DNA from: Branchipolynoe longqiensis
Lineage: Eukaryota > Annelida > Polychaeta > Phyllodocida > Polynoidae
NCBI GenBank assembly: GCA_030323885.1
Contig: CM059198.1
Location: 7,772,086-7,836,085, forward strand
DNA: 64,000 nt
Direction: 5' to 3'
Shown in pieces: positions 63,080 through 64,000 of the stretch; the first letter of the stretch is position 1; each line of letters starts with the position of its first letter. The notes below the pieces were generated by a model. It had not been told where the DNA came from. It made no database searches and was given only the letters and a program-made list of their open reading frames with translations. The translations under genes and the position numbers were made by a program.

Positions 63080-64000
63080 CATTTCTTGGAAATGAGGATT
63101 GTGGTAAGTAGGACAGTGAGGAATACAGTCAATTGGGAGTGTGGTAAGTAGGGTAGTGAGGGTCACATACAAATTGAGATTGTGGTAAGTAGGATAGTGA
63201 GGAATACATTCAATTGGGTTTTTGGTAAGTAGGGTAGTGCGGGAGACATACAATGGGGATTGTGGTAAGTAGGATACTGAGGGACACACAATGGGGATTG
63301 TGGTAAGTAGGATAGTGAGGGACACGCACAATGGGGATTGTGGTAAGTAGGATACTGAGGGACACACAATGGGGATTGTGGTAAGTAGGATAGTGAGGGA
63401 CACACACAATGGGGATTGTGGTAAGTAGGATACTGAGGGACACACAATGGGGATTGTGGTAAGTAGGATAGTGAGGGACACACACAATGGGGATTGTAGT
63501 AGGTAGGATAGTGAGGGATACATACAATTTGGATTGTGGTAAGTAAGATAGTGAGGGACACATACACTTTGGATTGTGGTAAGTAGGATAGTGAGGGACA
63601 CATACAGTTGGGATTGTGGTAAGTAGGGTAGTGAGGGACACACACCATTGGGATTGTGGTAAGAAGGACAGTCAGGGACACATAACATTATGATTGTGGT
63701 AAGTAGGACGGTGAGGGACACATACAATTGGGATTGTGGTAAGTAGGATAGTGAGGGACACATACAATGGCGATTGTGGTAAGTAGAGCAGACATGGACA
63801 CATACAGCAGGGATTGTGGTAAGTAGGGCTTAGAGGTAGACATAACATGTGGATTATCGTAAATAGGACAGTGAGTGATACACAACGTGGGGATTGTGGT
63901 AAATAACACTGCGAGGGACATACCAACTGTGTTAAGTAGGATAGTGAGCAAGACATACAATGGGGATTGTGGTATGTAGGAGAGTGAGGGACACAAACTC
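63080..64000. repeat. 40-bp minisatellite running off the window
   Basis: The unit is 'ggattgtggtaagtaggata' followed by 'gtgagggacacacacaatgg'. About 23 copies of 38-42 bp are visible. In the centre (63245-63490) units alternate between 'gatagtgagggacacacac' and 'gatactgagggacacac', giving a higher-order unit of about 80 bp. The minus-strand frames of 94-242 codons are artefacts of the repeat. Confidence 0.95.

Noticed and set aside
63035..63763. A 242-codon repetitive minus-strand frame with overlapping siblings
   Set aside because: All frames follow the 40-bp minisatellite. Several overlapping frames stay open at once, which argues against coding.

Overview
This window is repeat-dense, non-coding eukaryotic DNA, most likely from a marine mollusc (perhaps a gastropod). 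The clues are several tRNA-derived SINE families of a kind common in molluscan genomes (from memory, not searched), animal-type non-LTR retrotransposon fragments, Gypsy-like LTRs, MITEs and many kilobase-scale minisatellites. I found no intact host gene, no convincing exon chain, no rRNA or functional tRNA gene and no bacterial-type operon. The labels SINE-A to SINE-D, element B and repeat E are local names used only here.

Layout. 1-6 kb: a SINE-A split by a TTAA-flanked MITE, a CR1/L2-like LINE tail, a minus-strand LTR, a SINE-B, and then the most interesting object in the window. This is a 3.9-kb minus-strand element (2056-5920) with a decayed tyrosine recombinase and split direct repeats in the order A1 - internal - B1 - A2 - B2, the layout of Ngaro/PAT-type (DIRS-order) retrotransposons. 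6-9.5 kb: SINE-A, SINE-D and two inverted copies of a 0.55-kb MITE, one with a readable insertion site. 9.9-12.9 kb: a G-rich tract, the RNase H end of an I-like LINE and a minisatellite. 13-18 kb: TTAA-MITE, a 37-bp minisatellite, SINE-A copies and a Tc1/mariner-like MITE. 18-21.5 kb: an RT fragment joined to the 5' end of U2 snRNA, SINE-B, an ATAATGCC satellite, and an LTR. 22-24.2 kb: an 18-bp minisatellite and a GTGGCT-type satellite. 25-30.4 kb: LINE, SINE, MITE and LTR copies. 31-33.4 kb: purine/pyrimidine-skewed minisatellites. 34-45.5 kb: MITEs with TIRs and target duplications, element B (a non-autonomous element sharing the tail of a LINE), and a second LINE copy. 45-58 kb: SINE-C, LTR, SINE-A, and GT-, CA- and GACA-rich minisatellites. 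59-64 kb: a 110-bp satellite, a 1.5-kb polypyrimidine tract and a 40-bp minisatellite running off the window.

How the parts relate. The elements act as parasites of each other and of the host rather than as a pathway. LINE RT/RNase H fragments are the likely sources of retrotransposition enzymes. SINEs and element B use LINE-like 3' ends, and MITEs need transposases not encoded here. Nested insertions give a relative age order: SINE-A is older than the MITE inside it at 1-530, the TTAA-MITE is older than the SINE-A inside it at 35.8 kb, the I-like LINE tail is older than element B at 52.3 kb, and SINE-D is older than the 0.54-kb MITE at 8.1 kb. Most long open frames here come from repeat units whose length is a multiple of three, or from low-complexity DNA, and should not be annotated as proteins.
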